A stretch of 64,000 nucleotides of DNA, taken from contig CAWKGC010000023.1 of the NCBI GenBank assembly GCA_963849005.1, positions 558,001 through 622,000 of the forward strand, read 5' to 3'. Of this stretch, positions 25,684-34,713 are shown piece after piece (position 1 is the first letter of the stretch; every line of letters starts with the position of its first letter). Source of the DNA: CAWKGC01 sp963849005. Lineage in GTDB: Bacteria > Pseudomonadota > Gammaproteobacteria > Burkholderiales > Usitatibacteraceae. Both the position numbers and the translations under genes were made by a program. A model generated the notes under the pieces. The model was not told the DNA's origin. It worked only from the letters and a program-made list of their open reading frames with translations, and ran no database searches.

Positions 25684-26712
25684 ATGAAGGCACTGGCCAA
25701 GCTCGAACGCGCCCCGGGGCTCACGCTCACCCGCGTGAAGAAGCCCGAGGTGGGGCACAACGACGTCCTGATCCGCATCCGCAAGACCGCGATCTGCGGC
25801 ACCGACATCCACATCTGGAAGTGGGACGACTGGGCGCAGAAGACGATCCCCGTGCCGATGCACGTGGGCCACGAGTACGTGGGCGAGATCGTCGAGATGG
25901 GCCAGGAGGTGCGCGGCTTCGCGATCGGCGACCGCGTCTCCGGCGAAGGGCACGTCACCTGCGGCTTCTGCCGCAACTGCCGCGCCGGCCGTCGCCACCT
26001 GTGCCGCAACACCGTGGGCGTGGGCGTGAACCGCGAGGGCGCGTTCGCCGAATTCCTCGCGATCCCCGCCTTCAACGCGTTCAAGATCCCCGACGACATC
26101 TCCGACGACATGGCATCGATCTTCGATCCGTTCGGCAACGCCACCCACACGGCGCTTGCGTTCAACCTCGTCGGCGAGGACGTGCTCATCACCGGGGCGG
26201 GGCCGATCGGGATCATGGCGGTCGCCATCGCCCGCCACGTCGGCGCCCGCCACGTCGTGATCACCGACGTGAACGACTACCGCCTCGGCCTCGCCGCGAA
26301 GATGGGCGCGACGCGCGCCGTGAACGTCGGCCGCGAGAACCTCAAGGACGTGATGGGCGATCTGCGCATGACCGAAGGCTTCGACGTGGGCATGGAGATG
26401 TCGGGCGCGCCGCAGGCCTTCACCCAGATGCTCGAGCACATGAACCACGGCGGCAAGGTCGCGCTGCTCGGCATTCCCCCGCCGGGCATGGCGATCGACT
26501 GGAACCACGTGATCTTCAAGGGCCTCGAGATCCGCGGCATCTACGGCCGCGAGATGTTCGAGACCTGGTACAAGATGGTGGCGATGCTGCAAAGCGGCCT
26601 CGACCTCTCGCCGATCATCACGCACCACTTCCCGGTGGACGAGTACGAAGCCGGCTTCGCGGCGATGCTCTCGGGCGCGAGCGGCAAGGTCATCCTCGAC
26701 TGGGCGGCGTGA
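25684..26712 (+). CDS. tdh: L-threonine 3-dehydrogenase
   Basis: 342 aa, full length. A zinc-dependent medium-chain dehydrogenase: catalytic-zinc Cys in AICGTDIHIWKWDDW, GHEYVGEIVEMG, structural-zinc cysteines in HVTCGFCRNCRAGRRHLC, and the NAD fold VLITGAGPIGIMAVAIA. It oxidises L-threonine to 2-amino-3-ketobutyrate, the substrate of Kbl just upstream. A TIR gene starts 8 bases after its stop, so that gene may be read on the same transcript. Confidence 0.97.
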   Translation: MKALAKLERAPGLTLTRVKKPEVGHNDVLIRIRKTAICGTDIHIWKWDDWAQKTIPVPMHVGHEYVGEIVEMGQEVRGFAIGDRVSGEGHVTCGFCRNCRAGRRHLCRNTVGVGVNREGAFAEFLAIPAFNAFKIPDDISDDMASIFDPFGNATHTALAFNLVGEDVLITGAGPIGIMAVAIARHVGARHVVITDVNDYRLGLAAKMGATRAVNVGRENLKDVMGDLRMTEGFDVGMEMSGAPQAFTQMLEHMNHGGKVALLGIPPPGMAIDWNHVIFKGLEIRGIYGREMFETWYKMVAMLQSGLDLSPIITHHFPVDEYEAGFAAMLSGASGKVILDWAA

Positions 26713-26719
26713 CGAGATC

Positions 26720-28789
26720 GTGAGCGAACCCGCCCGGGCCATATTCCTCAGCTACGCCTCTCAGGACGCGGATGCCGCGCGCCGCATCTGCGATGCGTTG
26801 AGGGCCGCCGGCCTCGAGGTATGGTTCGACAAGAGCGAACTGCGCGGTGGCGACGCGTGGGACGCCTCCATCCGGCGACGCATCAAGGACAGCGCACTCT
26901 TCCTGCCGGTCATCTCCGCCACCACCAACTCGCGAAGCGAAGGTTATTTCCGGCTCGAGTGGAAGCTCGCCGTGGAACGTTCGCACCTGATGGCCGACGA
27001 CCAGCCGTTCCTGCTGCCCGTCGTGATCGACGACACGCCGGACACGGGCGCCCGCGTGCCGGAAGCCTTCCTCGCGCGGCAGTGGACTCGCCTCCCCGAT
27101 GGCGAGACCTCCCCGGCGTTCTGCGAGCAGGTGAAGCGCCTCGTGGAGGACGCGACGGCGCCAGAGGCCCCGCCTCTGCCCCGGAAGCAGCCGGCCGCGG
27201 CGAAAGCCGCCGCTGCGCCACCACTCGCCTCTCCAGCCGCGGGCAAGCGTTCCCGCACCGTTCCAATCGTCGGCGCATTGGCCGTTGTCGCTGCCATCGC
27301 CGGCTTGCTCGCGTGGCAGCAGTGGAAGCCGGGCTCGCCATCCACGGTCGCGACGGGCTCGTCCTCATCGACAGCCCTGGCATCGACAAGCGAGTCCATC
27401 GCCGTCCTTCCCTTCGCCAACTTGAGCGCCGATAAGGCCGACCAATATTTCTCCGAGGGCATCAGCGAGGAAATCCTCAACGCCCTCTCGCGCGTCCCGG
27501 GCCTGCGGGTCTCGGCGCGCACGGCCTCCTTCGCATTCAAGGGGAAGGACGCCACCACGCGCGACATCGCCACCGCGCTCGGCGTGAGCTATGTGGTCGA
27601 AGGGAGCGTGCGACGCTCCGGGGACCAGGCCCGCGTCATCGTGCAGCTCGTTAAAGGCGCGGACGGATTCCAGGTCTGGTCCGAGACCTATACGCGTGAC
27701 GTGAAGGACATCTTCGCCGTCCAAGGCGACATCGCCCTTCGCGTCGCCAGCGCGCTCAAGCTGCGGCTCGGCACGGGCGCGGACGAAAAACTCGCCTCGG
27801 CCGCGACGCGAAATCCTGCAGCCTACGATGCCTATCTTCGGGGTCGCGAGGCCTGGAACCGCGACTCGCGCGACGACCTGCGCGATGCGGCACGGCACCT
27901 GATGCAGGCGATCACGCTCGATCCGGGCTTCGCGCTCGCGCATGGAACGCTGGCGGAGATCTACATTGACATGGGAAACCTTGGCCTGGAGCCCCGGGAC
28001 AAGGCCTATCCGCTCGCCAGGGCGTCCGCCGAACGCGCACTCGCGCTCGACGACCGCATCGTGCAGGCCCACAACGCGCTGGGCGAATACGCTTTCCACT
28101 ATGCGTGGGAATGGGAGGAGTCCGACCAGCACATGCGCCGGGCTCTTGCGGTCGATCCCAACTACTACCCGGCGATTTCCCACCTGGGCAACCACGACCT
28201 CGCGCGCAATCGCCCCGAAACGGCCCTGGCCGCGGCGCGCAAGGCGAGGGAACTCAACCCGCTGAGGAACTCCGGCTCGGGGATCATGTTCGCGCTGATC
28301 GCGATGAAGCGCTACGAAGAGGCGATCAGCCTCGGCCGGCAGTTGATCGCCGACCGGCCTTCCTATAACGCCCCCCGCTTTTTCCTGGGGGTCGCCCTCT
28401 TCCTGAATGGACAGCAGGAGGAAGGGCTTCGTGCGCTCGAGGACGTCGCAGGGCGGGGCGAAAGCGACGCCCGCGCGCTTGTTGTTCTTGGCTGGTGCTA
28501 CGGAATTTCCGGACAGAAGGACAAGGCGCGGGCCGTCCTGAAGAAGATGCAAAGCCTCGACAATACCCGGCGAGTCGCGCCCAACTGGCTCGCTGCCGTG
28601 CACGTCGGGCTCGGCGAACGCGACCGGGCCTTCGAACTGCTCGAGCGCGCCTACGTACTGCGGGAACCGAGCATGCCTTTCGTCGGCGGGGACCTCACCT
28701 TCGAACCGATCCGCGACGATCCGCGCTTCCGCAGCCTCCTGAAGCGCATGAAGCTGGACGTGTATTTCCCGGAATCCCCGGCGCGCTAG
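26720..28789 (+). CDS. TIR-TM-FlgO-like-TPR protein (copy 1)
   Basis: 689 aa, GTG start. Residues 6-130 are a TIR domain: IFLSYASQDADAARRICDA, LEVWFDKSELRGGDAWD, SATTNSRSEGYFRLEWKLAV with the candidate catalytic Glu. A proline/alanine linker leads to one transmembrane helix (about 180-202). Residues 224-350 match the domain usually found behind class III cyclases (SIAVLPFANLSADKADQYFS, LGVSYVVEGSVRRSGDQARV, DIFAVQGDIA), followed by TPR repeats to the end. In effect a TIR domain replaces the cyclase of a familiar cyclase-TPR architecture. The TIR would be cytoplasmic and the TPRs on the other side of the membrane. It is 60-70% similar by eye to the next gene in the TIR part. Confidence 0.85.
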   Translation: MSEPARAIFLSYASQDADAARRICDALRAAGLEVWFDKSELRGGDAWDASIRRRIKDSALFLPVISATTNSRSEGYFRLEWKLAVERSHLMADDQPFLLPVVIDDTPDTGARVPEAFLARQWTRLPDGETSPAFCEQVKRLVEDATAPEAPPLPRKQPAAAKAAAAPPLASPAAGKRSRTVPIVGALAVVAAIAGLLAWQQWKPGSPSTVATGSSSSTALASTSESIAVLPFANLSADKADQYFSEGISEEILNALSRVPGLRVSARTASFAFKGKDATTRDIATALGVSYVVEGSVRRSGDQARVIVQLVKGADGFQVWSETYTRDVKDIFAVQGDIALRVASALKLRLGTGADEKLASAATRNPAAYDAYLRGREAWNRDSRDDLRDAARHLMQAITLDPGFALAHGTLAEIYIDMGNLGLEPRDKAYPLARASAERALALDDRIVQAHNALGEYAFHYAWEWEESDQHMRRALAVDPNYYPAISHLGNHDLARNRPETALAAARKARELNPLRNSGSGIMFALIAMKRYEEAISLGRQLIADRPSYNAPRFFLGVALFLNGQQEEGLRALEDVAGRGESDARALVVLGWCYGISGQKDKARAVLKKMQSLDNTRRVAPNWLAAVHVGLGERDRAFELLERAYVLREPSMPFVGGDLTFEPIRDDPRFRSLLKRMKLDVYFPESPAR

Positions 28790-28823
28790 CCTGTCCGGCC
28801 GCGATGCCGCAAACTGACGGGCC

Positions 28824-30722
28824 ATGAACCCATCCCGGAAGGCGGTTTTCCTCAGCTACGCCTCGCAGGACGCGGACGCCGCACGACGCCTCTGTGATGC
28901 CCTGCGCGCAGCCGGCCTCGAGGTGTGGTTCGACCAGAGCGAATTGCGCGGCGGGGACGCGTGGGACGCGTCGATCCGAAGGCAGGTCAAGGAATGCGCG
29001 CTGTTCGTGCCGGTCATCTCGGCCAACACCGACGCGCGCAGCGAAGGCTACTTCCGGCTCGAATGGAAACTCGCGGTCGACCGCTCGCACCTGATGGCCG
29101 ACGACCAGGCTTTCCTGCTGCCGGTGGTGATCGACGCCACCAGGGAAGCATCAGCGCGCGTGCCGGACCGCTTTCGCGAGCGGCAATGGTCGCGATTGGA
29201 CGACGCAGGCTCAATGGCGGCCTTCGCCCAGCGCGTGAGTCGCATGGCTTCCGGCGCCGCCCTCCCTGCCGAACCTCACGGGGACGTTCGCGAAACATCG
29301 GTTGCAACATCCGCGCAAGGCGACACCCCGTCGATTGCCGTGCTGGCCTTCGCCAATCGCAGCAATGCCGCGGACGATGAATATTTCTCCGACGGCCTGG
29401 CCGATGAATTGCTGAACGTGCTCGCGAAGATCCGCGGCCTGCACGTCGCGGCGCGGACCTCGGCATTCTCGTTCAAGGGCAAGCAGGCCACGGTCGCCGA
29501 GATCGGCCGCGCGCTGAACGTTGCGACGGTGCTGGAGGGCAGCGTGCGCAAGGCGGGCAACCGCGTGCGCATCGCGGTGCAGCTGGTCAAGGTTTCCGAC
29601 GGCTACCATCTCTGGTCCGAGGCCTACGACCGCACGCTCGACGACATCTTCGCCGTGCAGGACGACATCGCGCAGTCCGTGGTCAAGGAACTGCGGACGA
29701 CCCTGATGGGCGAGACGCCGGGCACGAAGCTCGACAGCGGCGTGAGCGCGGAAATTGTCTCGGCCGCCAAGGGCCGCAGCGACAACAGCGAGGCGCACCG
29801 CCTCCTGTTGCAGGGCCGCTACCTGCACAACCGCCTCGCCGGCCCGGACATCCTGCGCAGCATCGAGTACCTCGAGCAGGCCGTGGCCATCGACCCGGGC
29901 TACGCGCTCGCCTGGGCCTGGCTCGCGATGGCACGCATCAGCGCGGCGGGCCTGGGCCTGGCCCCGGTGGCCGAGGGAAATGCGCAGGCCGGCGTTGCCG
30001 CGCGAAGGGCATTGGAACTCGAGCCGGACCTGGTCGAAGGGCACCTCGCGATCTGCTGGCTGCAGTTGATGCACGACTGGGACTGGCAGGACGCCGCGCG
30101 CGCGATCGGCCGGGCGCTGGAACTGGCGCCGGGCAATGCGGACGTGCTTTCCGCAGCGTCGATGCTTGCCCACAACCTCGGCCAGCTGCAGGAAGCGATG
30201 GCGTACGGCGAGCGCGCCGTGAAGGTGGACCCCCTGAACCCCAAGAGCTACACCCACCTGGCGCGCGCGCTGGCGGCCATGGAAATGTTCCATGACGAGG
30301 AACTCGCCCATCGCGCGGCGCTGGAACTGTCCCCCGACGGGGTGCCCTTCCGCCTGCGGCTCGCGCTGAGCCTCGAGAAACAGGGCAAGCATGACGAAGC
30401 TATCGCGGTGGCGCGCGAGGAACGGTCGGATTGGGGGCGCCTCACCGCGCTGGCGATATTGCATTCCCTCGGCGGCAACCATCCCGAGGCGGACAAGGCG
30501 CTCGATGCACTCATTGCGACCTGCGCGGACACTGCGGCAGTCCAGGTCGGGATGGTGTACGCCGTGCGCAACGACGCCGACAAGGCATTCGAGTGGCTGG
30601 AACGCGCCTATCTGCAGCGCGATTCGGGCTTGAGCCTCATGCGGTCAATGTGGTTGTTCCAATCGCTCCACGCCGACCCGCGCTGGCCTGCCTTCCTCAC
30701 GAAGATGGGGCTCGCGGACTGA
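28824..30722 (+). CDS. TIR-FlgO-like-TPR protein (copy 2)
   Basis: 632 aa, ATG 28824, 34 bases after copy 1 and clearly its paralogue: AVFLSYASQDADAARRLCDA, LEVWFDQSELRGGDAWDAS and EGYFRLEWKLAVDRSHLMAD. Unlike copy 1 it has no transmembrane helix between the TIR (6-135) and the SIAVLAFANRSNAADDEYFS domain (about 168-300). The rest is TPR-like (320-620), with ERAYLQRDSGLSLMRSMWLF near the end. One membrane-tethered and one soluble copy side by side suggests duplication followed by division of labour, perhaps as partners. Function is unknown; NAD+ cleavage is plausible from family knowledge only. Confidence 0.85.
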   Translation: MNPSRKAVFLSYASQDADAARRLCDALRAAGLEVWFDQSELRGGDAWDASIRRQVKECALFVPVISANTDARSEGYFRLEWKLAVDRSHLMADDQAFLLPVVIDATREASARVPDRFRERQWSRLDDAGSMAAFAQRVSRMASGAALPAEPHGDVRETSVATSAQGDTPSIAVLAFANRSNAADDEYFSDGLADELLNVLAKIRGLHVAARTSAFSFKGKQATVAEIGRALNVATVLEGSVRKAGNRVRIAVQLVKVSDGYHLWSEAYDRTLDDIFAVQDDIAQSVVKELRTTLMGETPGTKLDSGVSAEIVSAAKGRSDNSEAHRLLLQGRYLHNRLAGPDILRSIEYLEQAVAIDPGYALAWAWLAMARISAAGLGLAPVAEGNAQAGVAARRALELEPDLVEGHLAICWLQLMHDWDWQDAARAIGRALELAPGNADVLSAASMLAHNLGQLQEAMAYGERAVKVDPLNPKSYTHLARALAAMEMFHDEELAHRAALELSPDGVPFRLRLALSLEKQGKHDEAIAVAREERSDWGRLTALAILHSLGGNHPEADKALDALIATCADTAAVQVGMVYAVRNDADKAFEWLERAYLQRDSGLSLMRSMWLFQSLHADPRWPAFLTKMGLAD

Positions 30723-30743
30723 ATCAAGCCGTGCCGCCGCCGC

Positions 30744-31388
30744 TCACCACCGCGCCGGCGGCGTCCGGTGGATGACGATGCGATCGGACTGCACCGAGAT
30801 GTAGCCGCCCTGCACCAGGTCCTTGAAGATGCGGCTCACCATCTCGCGCGAGCAGCCGACGCGCTTGGCGATCTCCGCCTGCGTGAGCTTGCCCGCGACG
30901 AACTGCACGCCTTCGATGGTGGCGGAACTCTCGATCAGAAGGTGCGCCACGCGGCCGTAGACGTCCATGAGCGCCAGGCTGGTCACGTTCTTGGTGAGCG
31001 CGCGGATGCGCCCGATCAAGTGGTGGATCAGGTGGTTCGCGAAACGCGGGTGGCTCTGGACGAACTCGTCGAAGTCGGCGCGCGGCACGATCGAGAGCAC
31101 CGTGGGCTCCAGCGTGATCACCGAAGCCGAGCGCGGCCCCTCGTCCAGCGCAAGCTCGCCGAAAAACTCGCCCGGCCCCATCGTCGAGAGGATCACCTCG
31201 CGCCCGGTATCGTCGCTCACGTAGGCCTTCAATCGCCCTTCGACGATGATGAAAAGGGAATCGGACCGGTCGCCCTCGGTGACCACGATCGCCCGCGCCG
31301 GGAAGCGCCGGGTGATGGCGTGCTTCGAGATCTCGCGAAGCTCTTCCTCGCCCAGCATGTCGGCCGATGACGGTTCCCGCGAACTCAT
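30744..31388 (-). CDS. Crp/Fnr-family transcription regulator
   Basis: 214 aa. Residues 10-125 are a cNMP-type beta-roll (RFPARAIVVTEGDRSDSLFI, MGPGEFFGELALDEGPRSAS), then a long dimerisation helix, then a winged helix with LTQAEIAKRVGCSREMVSRI as recognition region. The phosphate cassette EFFGELALDEGPRSAS keeps Gly-Glu and Arg-Ser, compatible with cyclic nucleotide binding; no Fnr-type cysteine cluster is present. Intact. It converges on the second TIR gene and is divergent from an ABC transporter, with a REP hairpin between. Confidence 0.9.
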   Translation of the reverse strand: MSSREPSSADMLGEEELREISKHAITRRFPARAIVVTEGDRSDSLFIIVEGRLKAYVSDDTGREVILSTMGPGEFFGELALDEGPRSASVITLEPTVLSIVPRADFDEFVQSHPRFANHLIHHLIGRIRALTKNVTSLALMDVYGRVAHLLIESSATIEGVQFVAGKLTQAEIAKRVGCSREMVSRIFKDLVQGGYISVQSDRIVIHRTPPARW

Positions 31389-31416
31389 GTGTTCTCCCTG
31401 TCGACTGCGGCAAATT

Positions 31417-31491
31417 GGGGTCAGAGACGTAATACTTCGGCGTCATTCCGGGCTTGACCCGGAATCGCAGAAGTATTACGTCTCTGACCCC
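31417..31491. repeat. Composite REP hairpin
   Basis: A perfect 22-bp inverted repeat (31417-31438 against 31470-31491) with the GGGGTCAGAGACGTAATA core. Its loop holds a second palindrome, ATTCCGGG/CCCGGAAT type (31445-31465). One REP appears nested inside another. It sits in the divergent intergenic region between the crp-like gene and the ABC exporter genes. Confidence 0.85.
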
Positions 31492-31531
31492 GGTTCTTCT
31501 CCCGATTTCACGATTCTATAGAATTCGCCTC

Positions 31532-32200
31532 ATGCTTGAGCTTCATGATGTCGCCAAGGGCTTCGGGCCGGGCGCCCCGCTTTTCGAAAACGTCTCGCTC
31601 AAGGTCGGCGCGGGCGAGTTCGTGGCGCTGGTGGGCGAGTCGGGCTCGGGCAAGTCGACGCTGCTCAACCTCATCGCCGGGCTGGACCGGCCCGACCGCG
31701 GCACGCTCAGGCTGGGCGACATCGACCTGGCCACGGCCGACGACGACGCGGCCACGCTCACGCGCCGGCGTGACATCGGCTTCGTCTTCCAGTCCTTCCA
31801 CCTGCTTCCCTACCTGACGGTCGAGCGCAACGTCGCCCTGCCGCTGGTGCTCAACGGCGTTCCGGCGGACGAAGCAAGGCAGCGCACCGCGCAGGTGCTC
31901 GCCACCGTCGGGCTATCAGGCAAGGCGGGCGCCTCGCCGCAGGTGCTCTCCGGCGGCGAGATGCAGCGCGCCGCCATCGCCCGCGCGCTGGTGCACAGGC
32001 CGCGCCTGCTGCTCGCCGACGAGCCCACCGGCAACCTCGATCCCGACAACGCGGCGCGCGTCCTCGATTGCCTCGCCGGCGCGCTCGCGGAGAGCGGCGC
32101 CGCGGGCCTCATGGTGACGCACTCCACGCTTGCCGCGGCGCGCGCCGACCGCGTCGTTCGCCTCACGAGGAAGGGCATTGTCGTCGATGGCGCGCGTTGA
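31532..32200 (+). CDS. ABC transporter ATPase (LolD/AttE-like)
   Basis: 222 aa from ATG 31532. Walker A GESGSGKSTLLNLIAGLDRP, Q-loop VFQSFHLLPYLTVERN, signature VLSGGEMQRAAIARALVHRP and Walker B LLLADEPTGNLD give a MacB/LolD-type ATPase that powers mechanotransmission or lipoprotein/lipid extraction rather than transport through a channel. It overlaps the FtsX-like permease gene by 14 bases and is followed by a secreted CrtC/AttH-like gene, the gene order of AttEFGH-type systems. Confidence 0.9.
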   Translation: MLELHDVAKGFGPGAPLFENVSLKVGAGEFVALVGESGSGKSTLLNLIAGLDRPDRGTLRLGDIDLATADDDAATLTRRRDIGFVFQSFHLLPYLTVERNVALPLVLNGVPADEARQRTAQVLATVGLSGKAGASPQVLSGGEMQRAAIARALVHRPRLLLADEPTGNLDPDNAARVLDCLAGALAESGAAGLMVTHSTLAAARADRVVRLTRKGIVVDGAR

Positions 32201-34713
32201 CCGGCTGCCTTTCGCGTTGCTGCGCCAACTGCTGGTCGGCGCGTTCGCCGGCAACCGCTGGCGGCTCGTGCTGTGCGTGACCTCGATCGCCATCGGCGTG
32301 GCGCTCGCGGTCGCCGTGCATGCGATCCACACATCCGCCGTGGCGGAGATGGCGCGCGCCGCGCGCACGCTCGCGGGCAGCGCCGACATCGAAGTGCGCG
32401 GGCCGCGCAACGGTTTCGACGAGATGCTCTACCCGGCCGTGGCGCGTGTCCCGGGAGTTGCGATCGCGAGCCCCGTGCTGGAGATCCAGGCGGCGCTGCC
32501 GGGCACGGACAAGGCGCTGCGCGTGATCGGCATCGACGGCTTTCGCGCCGGGCGCCTCACGCCTGCATTGCTCGCGCGCCCTCCGGACGACGGCGCATCG
32601 CTCGCCTCGCTGTTCCGCGCCGATGCGATCTTCCTCAACGCGCGCGCGCTTCGGCTCACCGGCACGCAGGTCGGCGACAAGCTTCGCGCTGCAATCGGGC
32701 ATCGCGCCGATCGAACTCACGGTCGCGGGAACCGTGGCGAGCGCCGATGCCGGCGCCATCGCGGTGATGGACATCGCCGGCGCGCAAGCTGCGTTCCGGC
32801 GCATCGGGTCGCTCTCGCGCATCGACGTCAGGCTGGAAGCGGGCGCCGATGCCGCCAAGGTGAAGGCCGCGCTGCAGGCGCTGCTGCCGCCCGGGCTCGA
32901 ATTGGTCGCGCCCGACGTGCTCGAGGACCGCGTCGCCTCGCTGTCGCGCGCCTACCGGACCAACCTCACCGCGCTCGCCCTCGTCGCGCTCTTCACCGGC
33001 GCGTTCCTGGTGTTCTCCACGCAGGCGCTCGAGATCGCCCGCCGCGCGCAGGAATTCGCCACGCTGCGCGCGCTCGGGTTCACGCGGCGCAACCTTGCCT
33101 CGCTGCTGCTGGCCGAGGGCGCGCTGGTCGGCATTGCCGGCGCCACGCTGGGTGTTGCGCTCGGGCTCGCGGCAGCACGTGCCATGCTGTTTTCGTGGGG
33201 CGCGGACCTGGGCGCAGGTTTCTTCGACGAGATCGAATCGGGACTCGCGCCGCAGCCGCTCGCGATCACCGGGATCGCGCTGCTCGGCATCGCGACGGCG
33301 TTGGCGGGCGCGTGGTGGCCGACCCGGGAGATGGGGCGCATCGCCACCAGCGATACGCTGCGCCGGCGCGGCATCGACCTGGTGCCTCCCGGCAAGGCGC
33401 AATGGGGCCCATCGCTGCTGCTGCTCGTGATCGCCGCGTTGCTCACACTCCTGCCGGCAGTCGGCGGCCTGCCGCTCGCGGGCTATGCAGCCATCGCCTT
33501 CGGGCTGGCGTCGCTGGTGGCGGCCATTCCGGGCGTCACCGCATTCCTGTTGGCGCGCTCGCCGGAGGGCAAGGGCGTGGCGCTGCCGCTCGCACTGGCG
33601 CAGGTGCGGCACCTGCCCGGCCATCTCGCGGCCAGCGTCGCGGGCATCGTGGTGAGCGTGGCGCTGTCGGCGGCCATGGTGATCATGGTGCATTCGTTCC
33701 GCGCCTCCCTCGACGATTGGCTCACCGGGGTCCTCGGCGCCGACCTGTTCATGCGCTCCGCATCGAGCGGCGATTCGGGATTCCTCGACGAGGCGACGCA
33801 GCGGCGCCTGCTCGCCCTGCCGGAAATCCGCCGCATCGACTTCGTGCGCTTCGATCGCGTGTCCATCGACGCGTCCCGCCCTGCGGTGACGGTGCTCGCG
33901 CGCCCCGTCGACGAACGCCTGCTGCGCGGTTTCGGCGCCAAGGACGCGGTCTTGCCCACCGGAGGCGGCACCACGGTTTGGGTCTCGGAGGCCGCCGTCG
34001 ACCTCTACGGCTGGAAGGCAGGCGAACGCATCGCGCTGCCGCTGGCGGGACGAAGCGTCGAGGCGACCGTCGGCGGCGTCTTCCGTGATTACGCGCGCAG
34101 TTTCGGCACGGTGCTGATTCCGCTGGAACGATACCGGGAACTCACCGGCGACCGCATCGCCAACGACGCCGCCTTCTTCCTTGCCGATGGCGTTACACCG
34201 CCTCGCGCAATTGCGGCGATCCGCGCCGCGCTCCCCTCCGACGCACCGGTGACGTTCGGCGACGCGCAACAGGTGCACCGGCTGTCGATGGCGATCTTCG
34301 ACCGCACCTTCGCCGCGACCTACGCGCTCGAGGCGGTCGGCATCCTCGTCGGCCTCGCCGGCATCTCGTCGAGTTTCGCCGCGCTCGCGTGGGCAAGGCG
34401 GCGCGAGTTCGGCATGCTGCGCCACCTCGGCGTCCGGGTGCGCGAGCTCGCCGCCGTGCTCGCGATCGAAGGCGCTGCCGCCGGACTGGTCGGCGCGCTG
34501 CTCGGGCTTTTCGGCGGCTTCGCCATCAGCCTCGTGCTGATCCACGTCGTCAACCGCCAGTCGTTCCACTGGGGAATGGAGTTGCACATGCCGTGGGCTT
34601 CGCTTGCGGCGCTCGGCGTGGCCATCGTCGCCCTCGCCTCCGCAAGCGCGCTCGCCAGCGGCCGCATCGCGTTGCAACGGCCGGCGGTGAATGCGGTGCG
34701 CGACGATGCGTAG
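32187..34713 (+). CDS. FtsX-like ABC permease (AttF/AttG-like; one frameshift)
   Basis: About 841 aa across a frameshift near 32685-32695. The N-terminal helix (LVLCVTSIAIGVALAVAVHA) is followed by a large periplasmic domain, then a FtsX block around 32960-33320 (NLTALALVALFTGAFLVFST, RRAQEFATLRALGFTRRNLA). A second periplasmic domain and a second FtsX block (AWARRREFGMLRHLGVRVRE) close it. This is the duplicated LolC/E-type permease layout. It partners the ATPase just upstream. Its stop overlaps the start of the secreted protein gene. Confidence 0.85.

Noticed and set aside
23719..26742. A 1,007-codon minus-strand frame under the cyclase, kbl and tdh genes
   Set aside because: His/Arg/Asp-rich antisense shadow of three conserved plus-strand genes; no domain recognisable.
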